DNA of 64,000 nt from Cristatella mucedo. Its lineage: Eukaryota > Bryozoa > Phylactolaemata > Cristatellidae. Shown here piece by piece: positions 1 through 49,699 of this stretch (position 1 is its first letter; every line of letters starts with the position of its first letter). The stretch covers positions 231,001 to 295,000 of the forward strand of contig WPIO01000070.1 of assembly GCA_009760855.2 (NCBI GenBank), given 5' to 3'. The translations under genes were made by a program, and so were the position numbers. The notes under the pieces were generated by a model, which worked only from the letters and a program-made list of their open reading frames with translations, was not told where the DNA came from and did no database searches.

Positions 1-345
1 AAAGCCTAGATTGTGCTTGGCGATCACGTCGGCAATAGAGTGAATCTAAATTGTGAAAGGAAGTAGACCGAGTACAGAGCCCTGGTGTACACCGAACTTG
101 AGCAGTTCTTGGCTGATTGCTGCCTGTTGATGGCAATGGTCTGGAGTCTCCCACTGAGGTGGGATCTAAGCCATTTGAGTGCAGTGCCAGAGATGTCCTT
201 TCGGGATGAGAGGCGATCAAGCAAGGTCTTCACCTAGATCAATAGTATCATATGCTGCCGAAAGATGTAGTAAAACAAGCAGATACACTTTACTTGGGGT
301 TCTGCATTGCTGAGGTCTTAAAACACCCAAAGCAATGCTGACGGT
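1..345 (-). mobile_element. LINE A (L2/CR1-like) reverse transcriptase fragment
   Basis: The minus strand encodes a decayed piece of the reverse transcriptase between motifs A and B, with residues like GTALKWLRSHLSGRLQ, matching the better copy at 17516-19003 (GTALQWFRSYLSGRLQ). The reading frame is broken just after this. It runs off the left edge of the window. The right limit is approximate, where similarity to the copy at 4776-7715 fades. Confidence 0.8.
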
Positions 346-737
346 TTTACTGTCTTATACTCTTATGCTGATGCTTGTACTTGGAATTCGGTGCTGTCAG
401 ACTGGTAGTGGTGAAAGTGCTAGACTGGGAATCTTTGAAGAAAATGGACCACGGAAGCTTGAAAAGACGTCTTCGATGCATTTGTCTATTCAAGTGAAAA
501 TGGCATCGGTGTCCACTGCACAGTGATCTCGGAATCAGCGTGATTGTGGCCTCGGAGCCAATTGGAAAAATTGCCACCAGTGCAACTGGAAAATAGCCAA
601 GGACAAAACTTGCCATTGACGCATATGAATGTAGCATGGCTTTACCATATGGAGTCCCTATGAAGCACTAATCTGTCCTCTTCCGAGGCTTTAACCAACT
701 ACCATTTGTGTATGTACTGAGACTCAAGAGTCTAAAT
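346..737. other. Unassigned intronic stretch
   Basis: Nothing recognisable. I looked for the preceding acyltransferase exon, which must end with two bases of a split codon, and found no convincing candidate. Confidence 0.4.
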
Positions 738-845
738 CATAATTGGGTCATGCTTTCTGTACAGCATCTATAAAGTGCCTAGAAATTGATCCATTTCTCT
801 TAGGGTGGGTGCTGCAAAAATGTATTATTATTATCATATTATTAA
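738..845 (+). mobile_element. LINE A 3' tail, diverged
   Basis: Contains the tail signature ACAGCATCTATAAAGTGCCTAGAAA followed by an ATT-rich run. The hairpin core is degenerate. No coding part is attached, so it is a strongly 5'-truncated or eroded insertion. Confidence 0.6.
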
Positions 846-1047
846 TTTCTGTGCTCATTCAGCAATGCTTTTGAGTGAGCCGTATACAAGGCCAATCTGC
901 ATGCCTGCCAATTGGGCTGTTGTATTGCAGTGAACAGGAAGTGCTTCTACTAAGTAGTTGTGGTGATAAAACGGGGCTGCAAGCACTGGCAGCCATCTCT
1001 CTTAGCCGCTTGATCTGCATACTAGCACTTGTGTTATATGCTTGCAG

Positions 1048-39863
<38,816 letters not shown>

Positions 39864-41516
39864 TGACTGATGGCTCGAGCGTCCACCAACCTTCCACCCG
39901 CCCGCCCGCCCGCTCTTCCCTCGCTGCCGCCGCCGCAGGCCGCCCTCTCCTTGCGCTAAGCTTCGGCAGGCTGGCCCCACGATTGGGACGCTGGCAGACT
40001 GCGCGCGGATGCAGCTGCCAGATGCCTCTGCTTCTCTGCGCTGATCCGCGGTGAGAAAGAAAGAAGCCGCTTGCTGCTGCCGATTGAAGCCGCTTGCTGC
40101 TGCCGAGTGCCGTGCAGGAGCTGCCAGCTGCCACCGACCGCGCAAGATCGGTCGGCTCCTGCAGTGTGGGGAGCTCGGCCAACCATTTTTGCTCGACGAC
40201 GACTGGCGCTGGCAGTTGCTGATGCAAGACGCCCGACGGGGAACGCTGCGATGCCGACGTAGGGGCACCGTAACAACGAGCACTGCCAGCGCCTGGGCGA
40301 ATTCGCTGCTGCAGGGGCACCTCCGTTTGCCCACTCTCTCTCTCTCGACGACGCACCATCCACTGGTTCTGACTGCTGACGGCACGTAGCATTGAGACGA
40401 CGGAAGCAGGCGCGCAGCAATATTGCTTACGTCAAAGTCATTCGTTGCTGAGAATGAGAGCAGTTGTAGCCATAGGTGTATTTTACATTAAAAAAAAAGT
40501 ACTGACATTCTATGCATGTACCTCTTCGATCTGTTGCAATGACGCAGCCGCACTAGCGTGCCTGCAAGCGCCCTCCCTCGTGCTAGCAAGTCTTCAGCCT
40601 GAACAGCTTGCCTCTGGGTAGACAGCTAGACTGCTGGTGGGCGTGGCAGCAGATGTGGACATGGGCGTGGCAGCGACTCTGCCCGCGGTGCCCTTGCCGG
40701 CTGTTTTCTGGGCAACGAGAAGCAACTGCTCGCGCGTGCTTCCTATTGGTATTCCTTAAGTAGTTAGGAAGCCAGCTCTCGCTGAGAAGGAGGGAGACAC
40801 ATGTCGGCATGTGCTCGCGCGCACACACCATGCGACTGTCACCTGGTATTTAGAAAAAAGAAAACATCACAAATGCAGCTGAGAGCCCGAGCATCTTGGC
40901 TGCCACGTGCTGGGCGGGCACTTCCAGATTCGGTTCCGCGCGCGGCGGCGTACGGCTCTTCAAGCTGCAGCGACTCTGCCGGCCGCTGCAGCTGCCGCTG
41001 GCGGCCAGAGCGGAGCCAGGCTTTCGGAGCCAATCTTGAGCGTAATCGTGAGCCGGGTCCGTCCATCAGTCCCTGAGATGCCACGTCCATACCGACTCTC
41101 TTTCTCTCTCGGTCACTGGGCCACTCGAGTGCCGACCGAGCAGCCGAGAGTCCAGCCGGGCGGCACACTGTGAGGTGGCCACCGCCGCTGCCGTGACTCA
41201 TCCGTTGCACTCTCTTCACTCGATCGGCAGCGGCCATTGGATGGGGAGGGGCCGGCCGAGCATCGATTGCACGCGCAGCCTGCCGCACGCCGCCGGTCCG
41301 GCTGTCTCTCCGACTCTCTAGCACGGCACGGTGGCGGCAGCAGCAGCACGTGGCCCTAGCCTCGCCCGCCACTTCGGCGACTTTGTGCGACTGGCTGCAC
41401 TGCTGGCCAGTTTATGGCTCGGGCTGCTGCTGCTGCCGCCCTCATTCGCACCTTCCCTGCTGCTGCTGCTGCTGCAGGAAGGGTCCGCCGGCCTTAGCCT
41501 CGGCCCGAAGGCGCCG
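39864..41516. other. Intergenic region between convergent gene ends
   Basis: GC-rich with many compositional open frames. It must contain both 3' UTRs. No AATAAA for the minus-strand gene was seen. Confidence 0.6.
40487..40492 (+). terminator. Possible poly(A) signal (ATTAAA) for GPAM
   Basis: First ATTAAA on the plus strand downstream of the stop, 624 bases away. It is part of an A-run, so it may be coincidental. Confidence 0.35.
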
Positions 41517-42729
41517 TCAGCTGCTCGCCGACACGCGCACGGGAGCCGCTGCGGCGGCAGCAGCTCCGCTGGCGGCGGCCGCGGCGGCGTGCAGGTCGAG
41601 CACCTCCTTCATTAGCGGCTGCACGGTGTCCGAGTTCATGTTGAGGAACACCTGCGACGACTCCTCGTTCAGGTTGCGTATGTCGGTCAGCTTCATGAGC
41701 AGCTTAGGGTAGATGGCTCGCGCCGCGGCCGGCGGGTACCTGGACTCGAGGTAGCGCAGCAGCAGCATCGAGTAGCGCTCCTGCTCGCGCGCCACCGTCT
41801 CCTTCAGGTCGAGGTTGGGCCGATCGGGCGAGAAGAGCGAGATGACGAGCAGCAGGATGAGCACCGTCTCGTCGGCGCAGAGCTCGAACGCGAGCGTGCG
41901 CACGAAGCGCATCATGTCCTCGATCAGCGAGTAGCCCTGCACCTGCGACAGGGCGGCGCCGACTTGGCCGCCTACGGCGGCGACCATGCCGCCTCGGCCG
42001 GCAGCTGCCGCTGCGGCGGCTGCCGCCGCTGCCGCCGCGGCGCCGCTTGCCTTGACGGCGGCCGAGCGAAGTTCGTCGAGCGTCATCGAGCTCGTCATCG
42101 GGTTGTCGCGCGCGTCGAGGAACAGCTGCTTGTCCTTGTCGTACGTCAGCACCGAGCGTATGATGAGCAGCTCGATCGAGCCGCCCTTGAGCAGCGTGAT
42201 CTGCGTCGGCTGCGGCAGCAGCTTGAAGCTGCGTATCTTCTTCGACATGTCGATCACGCGCCGGATGCTCACCTCGGCCACGTTGACCAGGTCGGGCAGG
42301 GCCGTCTTGCTCTGGTCGCGCGGCTGCAGCACGTCGACGCAGATGTCGAGCGAGCTGCGGTACGAGCGTATCAGCTCGTCGATGAGTGCCACCTCCTCGG
42401 GCGACAGGGAGTACTGCGGCACGAACTGCTGCTGCTGCTGCTGCTGCTGCTGCATGAACTGTGCCTGCTGCTGCTGCTGCTGTGCCGCCTGCTGCTGTGC
42501 CGCCTGCTGCTGCTGCTGCTGCTGCTGCTGGATGTAGGCGGCAGTCATCGCGTGGCTGGGGCCGAGCGCCGCCGGTGGCGGCGGGGTGCCTCGGCCACCG
42601 CCTCCGCCGGCACTCTCCGAGCCCGATGACATCGAGTCGCTGCTGTGCTCGCGAACACTGCTCCCGTAGCCGCCGCCGTTGCTGTTGCTTCCGGTGCCGC
42701 CGGTCAGCTTTTCCGCTTCCCTCTGCTTC
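41517..42729 (-). CDS. HR96: NR1J exon: hinge, polyQ and whole ligand-binding domain
   Basis: About 404 codons in one exon, acceptor cgcttgcag. Gly/Ser-rich hinge, then Gln runs (42537-42425) broken by Ala and Met. The ligand-binding domain starts near YSLSPEEVALIDELI. Signature helices: LPDLVNVAEVSIRRVIDMSK, LPQPTQITLLKGG, LCADETVLILLLVISLFSPD, YLESRYP and AF-2 VQPLMKEVLDL. A 14-residue Ala run (about 42001-42042) with a Gly-rich stretch sits inside the domain between TLDELRSA and SLIEDMMRF. A second Ala-rich stretch follows AF-2 before the TGA. Single-base changes could not be judged without relatives. Confidence 0.93.
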
Positions 42730-44713
42730 CTGCAAGCGACGCGCCGGCGACCGTCAGCGCTTCGGCGGGCGACGACGAGCAGAAAGAAAGGGCGTGAGGG
42801 TTAGGGCAGCGGCTGAGGCAGCGCGAGCGACTGCAGCAGACGAGCGAGCCTCGTCGTCCCAAAATGACGCCGAATCGTCATCGCTCACGCGGCGGCAGTC
42901 GCCCGGGGGTCGCAGCAGCAGCTGAGTGGCTGGGTGAAGAGCACCTTAGACGTCGGCCATGTCGGCTCTCCTCGGCTGCTACGAGGTGCCTGCCGCGCCC
43001 AGCGCACTCCCAGCTGGAGGCTCCCAGCTCGGAGTGCGCTGGGCGCGGCCAGCGACGACGTGCACGCAAAGCTTCAGCGGGCGCGAATTTTTTTTAGCGC
43101 TGTCGAGCGCCGCAGAAGCTGCACCGTCGACTGAGCGGTCGTCAAGGAGACGCAGCACGCGAGCGCCCCCTGGAGGACGGGGCCCCTGTTGGCGGCGTCA
43201 CGTGCCTGTTCTCTTCGATCTTCTGGCGTTTCTTCATGCGCTCCTCCTCGGTGAGGATGTACTCCTTGCGCATGCCGATGTCGAAGCACTTCTTCAGGCG
43301 ACAGCGCTTGCAGAAGCGACGGTTGGGGACGTCCATCTTGCACCTCTCATCGTACGGACATTTGAAGTACTCCTGTGATTGGTTGCCCAAAAAAAACCGA
43401 CACTATAAAAGCCGCGCAGCACAAGGCAAGACGAGACAGACGCCTGCGAAGGTCTTTCCCGGCAGCTCGCACAGTAAAAGTCTCGCCCTCACCCAAAAGG
43501 TCTCGCCCGCCTCAGCTTGCAAGTATTCCAAAGCATGCCTAGCCTTATTCTGTCTGCGTATGTCGACAGGTGTGTCTCTAGCGCAAACGAACTTTATAGA
43601 GATGTGCATCGACAATGGAGTAAAGAAATCCGCAACATTCTTCGCATCTCGGCCGCGCCGGTCCTTCGAGAATGTTCGCAATTGCCCCTACGGTCTGCTA
43701 AGGCTGCACTGCTTTTAGTACCGAGCAGCGGTACAGGCACCACGAAAGTTCGTGACCTCTTTCTACAGCATACACAGCAGTCACGACCGAGTGAGTTCAC
43801 GACCTTTCCCTGACTTGACGACACTTAAAAGAAGCTAAAAACCCACTAGCAGCTGCTGCTCACAGCAGCTGCTCATTCGTGCTGACTGTCCTTGACCCCC
43901 TGACCCCACCACTGTCACACCACCCGCTCCTCGGCGGCATCCAGTCGTCTCATCATTCCTTGCACTAAATTGAAATCTTTTGGGGAGGGAGGCTTTCAGT
44001 TCGAATGCACCGGGCGTCTGGAACTCGCTTCTGCCACGCCGCAAATTTACTTTGCTCCATTCAAGCCTCAGCTAAAGATGCATCTGCTTGATGTTCAGCT
44101 TACCATGTGCAGCCCAGTGAACTTGTCATTTTGTGCCTTGCCCGTGCATGATTTAGAGTGTGTCACTAACCAGTCCTGCTCACCAGTGGCCCTGAGCGAC
44201 CTCTAGCGGGCATTAGTGGAAGCTTGCCTAAGCAGAATGCTTCGCTGGTGCTGCCTCTCGACTAGTGCTGCCTCTCCTGCACTTTGCTGCAGAGTTGCAA
44301 AGCGCCTGGATAGAGATTGCGCTTAAGGTGCTACACAAAAGACATTATTATTATTATTATTATCATGATCATTATTAGCATTATTATATCCATCGTGTCC
44401 CACGAAGAAGAGGCTGGTGGTGGTGGTGGCTGACAGCAGTGGCGTGGGATATATAGTAAATGATTAAAATGGCGACAGTTGATGACATGGCCACTTACCA
44501 ATCCTTTCGGTGCATTCCGACGGAAGAAGGCCTTGCACGACTCACAGGAAATGGCGTCGAAGTTGTAGCCGAGCGCGCGGTCGCCGCACACGCCGCACAC
44601 TTTGTCCTCCTTCTGCTTCGAGCCGCGCTGCCGAGCCGCTGCGGCTGCGGCCGACTCGTCTTCCGGCTCCGACTCCATTTTCATGTACACAGACTCCCAC
44701 AGCGCGTGCAGAC
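41517..44713 (-). CDS. HR96: NR1J-group (HR96/DAF-12-like) nuclear receptor
   Basis: A ligand-regulated transcription factor. Its family relatives sense sterols, lipids or xenobiotics (Drosophila HR96; nematode DAF-12 and NHR-8). Exons on the minus strand: 44713-44499 (first zinc finger), 43372-43206 or 43202 (second zinc finger), 42729 or 42722 to 41517 (hinge, polyQ, ligand-binding domain, stop). From the first ATG (44684) the joined frame is 521 codons with the longer junction reading. The P-box CESCKA is the hallmark of this group. The ligand-binding domain follows HR96 (LLKGGSIELLIIRSVLTYD, LLRYLESRYP, VFLNMNSDTVQPLMKEVLDL) and keeps an AF-2 core (LMKEVL). Odd: a polyQ/Ala block before the domain and a poly-Ala insert inside it. 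Upstream exon(s) not found. Confidence 0.92.
42992..43049. repeat. Perfect inverted repeat, 19-bp arms
   Basis: Arms 42992-43010 (GCCGCGCCCAGCGCACTCC) and 43031-43049 are exact complements, with a 20-base spacer that is itself partly complementary. It lies in the second NR1J intron. Confidence 0.96.
43206..43372 (-). CDS. HR96: NR1J exon: second zinc finger and hinge start
   Basis: Reads EYFKCPYDERCKMDVPNRRF, then CKRCRLKKCFDIGMRKEYIL, ending QKIEENR. The four Cys of zinc finger II and the DNA-binding C-terminal extension are present. Acceptor aatcacag precedes 43372. The 3' boundary is uncertain: a GC donor after 43206 gives ENR joined to KQREAEKL. A GT donor after 43202 gives ENRH joined to REAEKL if the alternative acceptor at 42722 is used. 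Confidence 0.93.
43690..43880 (+). mobile_element. LINE C-terminal fragment, uncertain
   Basis: GAGTTCACGACCTTTCCCTGACTTGACGACACTTAAAAGAAGC resembles the LINE end (SPDLTTFKRNLK). Too decayed to be sure. Includes a small AGCAGCTGCTG inverted repeat at 43847-43872. Confidence 0.45.
43960..44365 (+). mobile_element. LINE A-related 3' copy in the NR1J intron
   Basis: Plus-strand frame KSFGEGGFQFECTGRLELA is the decayed counterpart of KSFGDRAFSSYAPKAWNS. The tail follows: TTGCAAAGCGCCTGGATAGAG, TGCTACACAAAAG and an ATT run. Antisense to the receptor gene. Confidence 0.8.
44499..44713 (-). CDS. HR96: NR1J exon: N-terminus and first zinc finger
   Basis: Acceptor gtgttgcag precedes 44713 and donor gtaagt follows 44499. 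The frame is open from the acceptor, so translation could begin upstream or at ATG 44684 (or 44678). An acidic stretch ESEPEDES and an Ala run precede CGVCGDRALGYNFDAISCES, then CKAFFRRNAPKGL. The four zinc-binding Cys and the P-box CESCKA are intact. HR96-type receptors normally have very short N-termini, favouring the 44684 start. Confidence 0.93.
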
Positions 44714-45585
44714 CTGCAACACGTCCCGAGCTCACCGGTCACAAGACGTGCGACAAAGCGGGCAGGACTTGACGCTCCGGGATTCGACTGCAGCGGCTGG
44801 TGCACGGTCAATTCGTGCGCGGCAGCTCGATCAAGGTCGGGGGAGGCACAGCTAAACGCCGGCGGCAGCAGCGGTAAGGGGGAGTAGGGCAACTCGGCCG
44901 CGGCACGTGCCGCAGCGCATGTGCTGCCAGCAGCCGTCGGCTAAGAAGCTGCGACCCACTCTCACAACCCCACCCTTCGTAGGGAGGCAGCACTCTTATT
45001 GTTTGGCGACCCGTGCAACCAAACGAGGCATGCATATAACGACGAGCGTTTCCTCCTCCACGAGCATTTCCAGGAGCTGAGAGCTGACCGCGGCCGGCGC
45101 CTGACAGCTCAGCCGACAGCAGCCTCTCGGCTGCAGCCGGCCACTCCGCAGCCCCGCCCCCACCACCAACGGCAGCCTACTTGCAGGTCGGGGAGGCAAG
45201 ACCGGTCACGGATCATGAATTTTTCCGAGATGACAGCTCTTATCGGAATAGAATACTGCTAGCAGTGCCTGGTCCGCCAAAACGAATCATGACATGACAA
45301 TAATGCTGGCAGCGGGACACAGCGACCGCGGCCTGTCACAGCCGGCCCCAGGCTGCTGTGGCACGCAATCGGACAACCGGAAGCAGCTAGGATCGAGCGA
45401 CGGATCGGCGTGAAGGCGCACAGGGTGAAGAGCTCGAAATCGGCTGCACGTCGACGACGCGCCGCAGGTCGCACGCGCACACAGCGGTACGCCCGCCGCT
45501 ACAGAAGCCACTGTGCTCAGCAAACTCGGCTTTTTTTCAACAACAAAAAAACGCTCGGAAAATGAGCACGATGCGATGCTCGACG

Positions 45586-45621
45586 ACGTCTGCTCGGGTG
45601 CCGCATCACCCGAGCAGACGT
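45586..45621. repeat. Perfect inverted repeat, 15-bp arms, 6-base loop
   Basis: ACGTCTGCTCGGGTG at 45586-45600, loop CCGCAT, exact complement at 45607-45621. Confidence 0.95.
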
Positions 45622-45748
45622 GCGCTCGCCGAGCTGGCGACTGTGGAGAAGCAGCTGCAGTGGACCAGCAGCGGAGGCGGCGGCGCCGCCACCGCGTTCC
45701 CTGCCGCGTCAAACGGCAACTGCAGCTCTGCCGTCCATCCCGTCCTGT

Positions 45749-45784
45749 CGTCGTGGCCCGGCGGCAAACAGCCGGGCCACGACG
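45749..45784. repeat. Perfect inverted repeat, 14-bp arms, 8-base loop
   Basis: CGTCGTGGCCCGGC at 45749-45762 pairs with 45771-45784. It lies 128 bp after the previous hairpin. Confidence 0.95.
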
Positions 45785-47217
45785 GGACCAGGGCGCCCAG
45801 GGTGCGTCGTCTGGCTGGAGGCGCCGATTTGCCGAGCAGAGAATTCGGGAATTCGCAAATTGGCACGAACAGATAGATGCTCAAAAGCATGGCTACGAAC
45901 AGGCAGACGACGAGAATCTCGATTGTTCTGCTTCGTCTACGGCTGCTGCTGCCTCCGCTGCCGCGTGCAGAACTGCATGGCATGGAACCCACCTGGATGC
46001 CGTCGTTTCAGACTCTTGTGCCGCGACTGTGCGGCGCGCGAGGGCACTCGTATGGCCGGCCCTCGGACGATTTGCAAACCGTGCGGCTGCAGCGGCGCCC
46101 GTGGGCCACAGTTTGCTGCTCAAGTTTGCCGCTGCGCTGCAGTGGCTGCGGGCGGGCGGCCACCCTTTCGCCGAGCGGCAGAAGCCAGCTCGGCTGCTGC
46201 GTGTAAGACAAAGGAGGCGGTACCCGTGCCAATGTGGCATGCAAATCGCAAGCCCAAAAGGAGGCAGCAGCAGCAGTGGGGGCACTGCGGCTGCTGCCTC
46301 CTCCTAGCCTTTCAGGCAGGCCTCGGTACAATTGATGGCTGCTGAAAACCGCAGGTCTGCTAATATTGAAACAGCTAGCGATGAGCAGCCCCGGTTTACA
46401 CTGCTGCCAAAGTGACGTCGGCCGGCTATTGACCGCCTCGGTGGGAATTAGCTGACTCCGGCATAATCAGCCAATTAAAACAAGCTGGTGGCAAGGCTCG
46501 AGCCGCAGGCTGCAAGGCAGCTGCGTGAGGCAGCTCGCGGCCCCAGCTGCCTCATGCCAGCCCGAGTCGGCCGCCGCCGCCCCCCCCCCCCGACCGTCAA
46601 CGCGAGACGGGCACCAGCGCTGGGCCGGCTGGCCCAGGATGCATCTGCTGCCGGTTGAGACGACGGCTGAGACACAAGGCAGGCAGATCGAACAGCCGGT
46701 GGGTGGCACTGAAATGCGAAGGGGGCGTACTAGTGAAACGTCATCGATCCGGCTATCCTCGGCAGCCGACGGCGACCCCGAAATCACCTAAAATCTCACG
46801 CACTGCCGTGAATCGGCTTTTGCAGCAGCTATGCTGTGTGCTGCTGCTGCTGCTGCCACCACCCGCCCCCAGGGAAGCAGCCACTGTCAGATACATAAAG
46901 TAAGACATAATGAGCAAGGTGCAAATGTCAAACGCGCCACGCCAGCCAGCCAGTCGAAATGCTGCCGAGGCCCGACCAGCTTCCGGCATTTGGCAAGCTG
47001 GCCTGGGAGGTGTGGCCGCACCCACCACGGCGGTGGGCAGCTGCTCGGCTCGTTTTCATTCGGCTGCTGCCTGCCACCGGGCTTCCAGACACATTGCTCC
47101 TTCACGTGACATTCCATTTCACTCGGACAGGCGTTGTAGCGACCGGTTTATGAAGATCATTAGCTGCCTTCGCGGTCATACCTCGCAGCAATTTTTCTCA
47201 TCCCTGGCAGCGGTTTT

Positions 47218-47242
47218 GGGTGGGTGGGGGGTGGGTGGGGGG
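47218..47242 (+). other. G-quadruplex-like G-run
   Basis: Six blocks of three G can be drawn, separated by single T or continuous (GGGTGGGTGGGGGGTGGGTG...). One-base loops favour a stable parallel quadruplex. Confidence 0.8.
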
Positions 47243-47963
47243 TAACCGCCGAAAAATCGCCAGCCAATCATGACTGAGAGCAACCTGATCTTTCATCGGT
47301 ATGCACTTTACGCTCTCATTATGCCGAGCGCTCTCATTATGCCGAGCGAAAAATGCAAACGTGCCTTCGCTGCCATGTGACCCACGCGAGAGATTTCTCC
47401 AGTTGTAGCTCATAAGCTGCTGGGCTAAGACTTGCTAAGACTCGCTAGTGGTGGCCGACATGCACTCCAGACAGAATTGAGAAAGCCGGAAATGAACCGG
47501 AAGCAGTCTAGCGGAATCCTCACAAGAAGGCAGCCATCGCCTTCGCTTGGGTGCCTTCCCTGCCTCCAATCATGCGTCAATGCCATGCGTGGGTCAACCC
47601 CTAGAGGTCACCCACTAGAGGCTGCAGGCGCTTGGCAACCCACCTCAAACCCGGTTCGCAAAGAACGACGGGCACTGAGTCTCCGACTCCTCTCTGCTAA
47701 GCTCTACACTAACGCTGGCCCGGCACACCTCAGCTGCTGGGGCTGCGGCAGCCATTTCTAGGAGCAGCCACGGTGCTGCAGGTGCTATTGAGAGAGCTTT
47801 AAGCTTCGTACAGGCACAAATTGGCAGCATTTGCTAACAGTAGCTAGGGGTGTGGTGTAATGGTTGGGTGGAGGTGTAACGAAGACACTGAAGCTCTGGA
47901 CTGGCATGAGCGGCAACAAATCATTGAGGATTCCTGCTCCAAAAAGTAAAGGAAGGTCTCATG

Positions 47964-47967
<4 letters not shown>

Positions 47968-48032
<65 letters not shown>
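47968..48032. repeat. (CT)n microsatellite
   Basis: About 32 uninterrupted CT units. Confidence 0.95.
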
Positions 48033-48035
<3 letters not shown>

Positions 48036-48987
48036 ACAAGCTAGCGCCCTCCCCGAACAGCGCCACAGGCCAACGTGAGCACACGTTGCCGCAGGATGCA
48101 TAATACTTCGGCTGCTGCCGGAAGTCGGATGGCATCGGCTGCTACGACAGCTCCAAAGGCTGACAGGGGTCCGGGGGTCCGCTCTATTTTTACGACTGTC
48201 CAGCTTGGCTGTAGGCCCTGGCTGCTTGATGGCTGCAAGCTTGTGTGTCACATCGATTACTCTGGTTGTTTCTGAGTGAATTAGCTGTCAGTGCTAATTC
48301 ATCTATTTGTTCAGCTGTCCCTGCTGACGATACTGACCGTGTCTGTAATATACACCATCACAACCCCCCTCTCACCCCAATCTGCCTCCCTCCCTTCCTC
48401 CCTCCCTCCTTCTTAGCCTTTTCGCCGCAAGAAACAGCAAACTATTTGCACAGTTCACCGGTCGCACTGCTCTACGGCTCTCTCTTCATTTAGGACCTAA
48501 TGCACGTGACAGCGGCCAAAGGTTGGGCAGCTTTAACTCGGTGAGAGGAGTTCACTCTCACGTCACGTGGGTGAGACATGCCACAAAGCCGTCGTACAAA
48601 ATGTGTTCTGCCACCATCCCTACCGGCAGGGAGACGACTGCATGGTGGTGTGGCCATTGGCACTCATCACGTGACGTGACACGTCTCTTTCTTCGGCCTT
48701 GCCAGCCATCAATATTCTCAGCATCCGGGAGTCAGCAGGTGAGGCGATTGAATAGAACAAGATTTGGGAATCAATAACCTCTTGGCACGAAGCACCCATT
48801 GTGGCTAATGTATCCTCCGGCTAGCCAACCATGCCACACAGGCACTCTGGCAATGTAGCAATGGTGCTCGAATGGCAGGACTCTCCCCTTTAGTCTCTCT
48901 CTTGTCCTGCTCTCTCCATCTTCCTTTGCTTGCCCCTCGTTTGTCTGCCTGCCATCACCCTCCTCTCCGCTCTCTGTCTGTCTCTGT
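48033..48987. other. No recognised feature
   Basis: Unassigned sequence. A CCTCC-rich patch lies near 48386-48412. Confidence 0.35.
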
Positions 48988-49396
<409 letters not shown>

Positions 49397-49699
49397 CGAG
49401 CAGCTGCCGAACCCTGCGGCATGGAAATGCCTCAAAAGGGGGAATCGACAAGCAAAGTGCCTCGGCTACCCTGCCGGGCCAGCAGGTGTCGTCACCAGCC
49501 GTAGGCAGTGCGGGAGCATTCGGGGGAGGGGTCAGCACTCGGCAGGGGGGGGCAGCAGCAGCTGGTAAGGGGACGCGACCGTCGCTAAAAGGCTGGCACA
49601 GCCCGGCCAGGTCAGCAGGCGGCAGAGCAGCGGCAGAGCTCCGACGTCCGACCGGCAGTTTTGCGATGACCTTCGGCAACAGGTTACGCACTCGATGCC

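Larger units (their letters stand above)
44714..47967. other. GC-rich stretch with no recognised gene
   Basis: Open frames are numerous on both strands because of high GC, and none shows a recognisable domain. Upstream exons of the receptor could lie here or further right; none was identified. Contains the hairpins and G-run listed separately. Confidence 0.5.

Noticed and set aside
41704-42735. 343-codon Arg/Ala-rich frame on the minus strand
   Set aside because: Out-of-frame shadow of the nuclear receptor ligand-binding exon.
43404-43412. TATAAAAG motif on the plus strand
   Set aside because: It lies in a receptor intron on the opposite strand and has no associated gene.
45513-46307. 264-codon open frame in GC-rich DNA
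   Set aside because: Low stop-codon frequency explains it; several overlapping frames of similar length exist and none shows a domain. The hairpins at 45586 and 45749 lie inside it.
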